A stretch of 64,000 nucleotides of DNA from Arachidicoccus terrestris (GTDB lineage: Bacteria; Bacteroidota; Bacteroidia; Chitinophagales; Chitinophagaceae): contig NZ_CP083387.1 of the NCBI RefSeq assembly GCF_020042345.1, forward strand, positions 1,240,001 to 1,304,000, in the 5' to 3' direction. Within the stretch, counting starts at the first letter, position 1. Every line of letters starts with the position of its first letter. The position numbers and the translations under genes were made by a program. Below are positions 63,639-64,000 of the stretch, in pieces. The notes under the pieces were generated by a model, which worked only from the letters and a program-made list of their open reading frames with translations, was not told the origin of the DNA and searched no databases.

Positions 63639-64000
63639 ATGGGAATAACAGAAAGAAAAGCACGACAAAAAGAAAATGTCCGCAGTCAGATCCTGGACAT
63701 GGCCTGGCAAATTGTCAAGGATGAAGGCTGGCAAGCATTGTCCATTCGCAAAATTGCAGATGGGATCGAATACAGCGTGCCTGTTATTTATGATCACTTC
63801 GCCAACAAGGAAGCGATCTTATATGAGCTGTCTTTACATGGTTTTGGCTTACTCAAACAAGAGCTGGATAAAAATCTGCAAAACGCAGCAGGCCCAGAAG
63901 CATTATTAAGAGCCCATGTGGACAGTTACTGGAATTTTGCTTTCAGAAATAAGGAATATTATCAGCTGATGTATGGACTGGGTATGCCTTGCTGTGGTGC
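63639..64000 (+). CDS. TetR/AcrR family transcriptional regulator, 3' end outside window
   Basis: The first 120 residues of a TetR-type repressor. The helix-turn-helix is visible in LSIRKIADGIEYSVPVIYDHF, followed by ANKEAILYEL, and the N-terminus is Lys/Arg-rich. The ligand domain begins and runs past the window end. Such regulators often control efflux or lipid genes; its own target cannot be seen. The inverted repeats upstream may be its operator. Confidence 0.9.
   Translation, partial: MGITERKARQKENVRSQILDMAWQIVKDEGWQALSIRKIADGIEYSVPVIYDHFANKEAILYELSLHGFGLLKQELDKNLQNAAGPEALLRAHVDSYWNFAFRNKEYYQLMYGLGMPCCG

Overview
The window looks like chromosomal DNA of a Bacteroidota bacterium, probably of the Chitinophagaceae/Sphingobacteria type. 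Evidence: a SusC/SusD pair with an ECF sigma factor and a FecR/DUF4974 anti-sigma factor, Bacteroidota-type promoters (TTTG about 18-20 bases before TAnnTTTG), few Shine-Dalgarno sequences, a THX-type small ribosomal protein, many SPII lipoproteins and a homogentisate pathway. The genus cannot be named from sequence alone. There are no rRNA genes, no CRISPR arrays and no intact insertion sequences.

Layout. 1-7.7 kb is housekeeping: the 3' part of carA, an HD hydrolase, aroQ, a secreted esterase, THX, HU, a DUF4286 protein, exonuclease III, ddl, a PASTA membrane protein and a rhodanese. 7.8-11.4 kb is the translation/transcription locus hpf, tRNA-Thr(TGT)-Tyr-Gly-Thr(GGT), tuf, tRNA-Trp, secE and nusG, closed by a perfect 18-bp hairpin instead of continuing into rplK. 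11.5-15.1 kb carries dps, a 2Fe-2S ferredoxin, an SDR-like protein and lysS.

15.2-25.7 kb is a minus-strand nutrient-uptake locus: sigma factor, FecR, SusC, SusD, an HExxH zinc lipoprotein, a DUF4302 lipoprotein and, further downstream, an unrecognised lipoprotein. A decayed gene and an arylsulfatase follow, then a YXWGXW/DUF6600-like protein with extreme Arg/Gln repeats, kdsB and mtgA. 31.4-37.6 kb holds tyrosine/homogentisate catabolism (FAH-family hydrolase, hmgA, hppD, flavin reductase) with an AlkZ-like winged-helix gene. 37.7-43.5 kb is a complete tripartite RND efflux operon. 44-48 kb has an S9 peptidase and a second sulfatase.

48.1-54.7 kb is a mixed-orientation surface-glycan cluster: a PP-loop ATPase with a zinc-ribbon-like motif, two GT2 proteins (one without DxD), a polysaccharide pyruvyltransferase-like protein, a CDP-glycerol transferase-like protein and a kinase-fold protein. 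54.8-64 kb has ggt, an enoyl-CoA hydratase, ahpC and an ahpD-like gene, a DPP-IV peptidase, queE, folD and the start of a TetR regulator.

The most unusual element lies at 57.6-57.85 kb. It is a roughly 250-bp non-coding unit bounded by two related imperfect hairpins of IS200/IS605 type, with a Bacteroidota-type promoter pointing into a TnpB right-end (omega-RNA)-like sequence but no tnpA or tnpB. It could be a mini-element or a stand-alone guide-RNA locus. The glycan cluster with its PP-loop ATPase is the second place to look for undescribed biochemistry.
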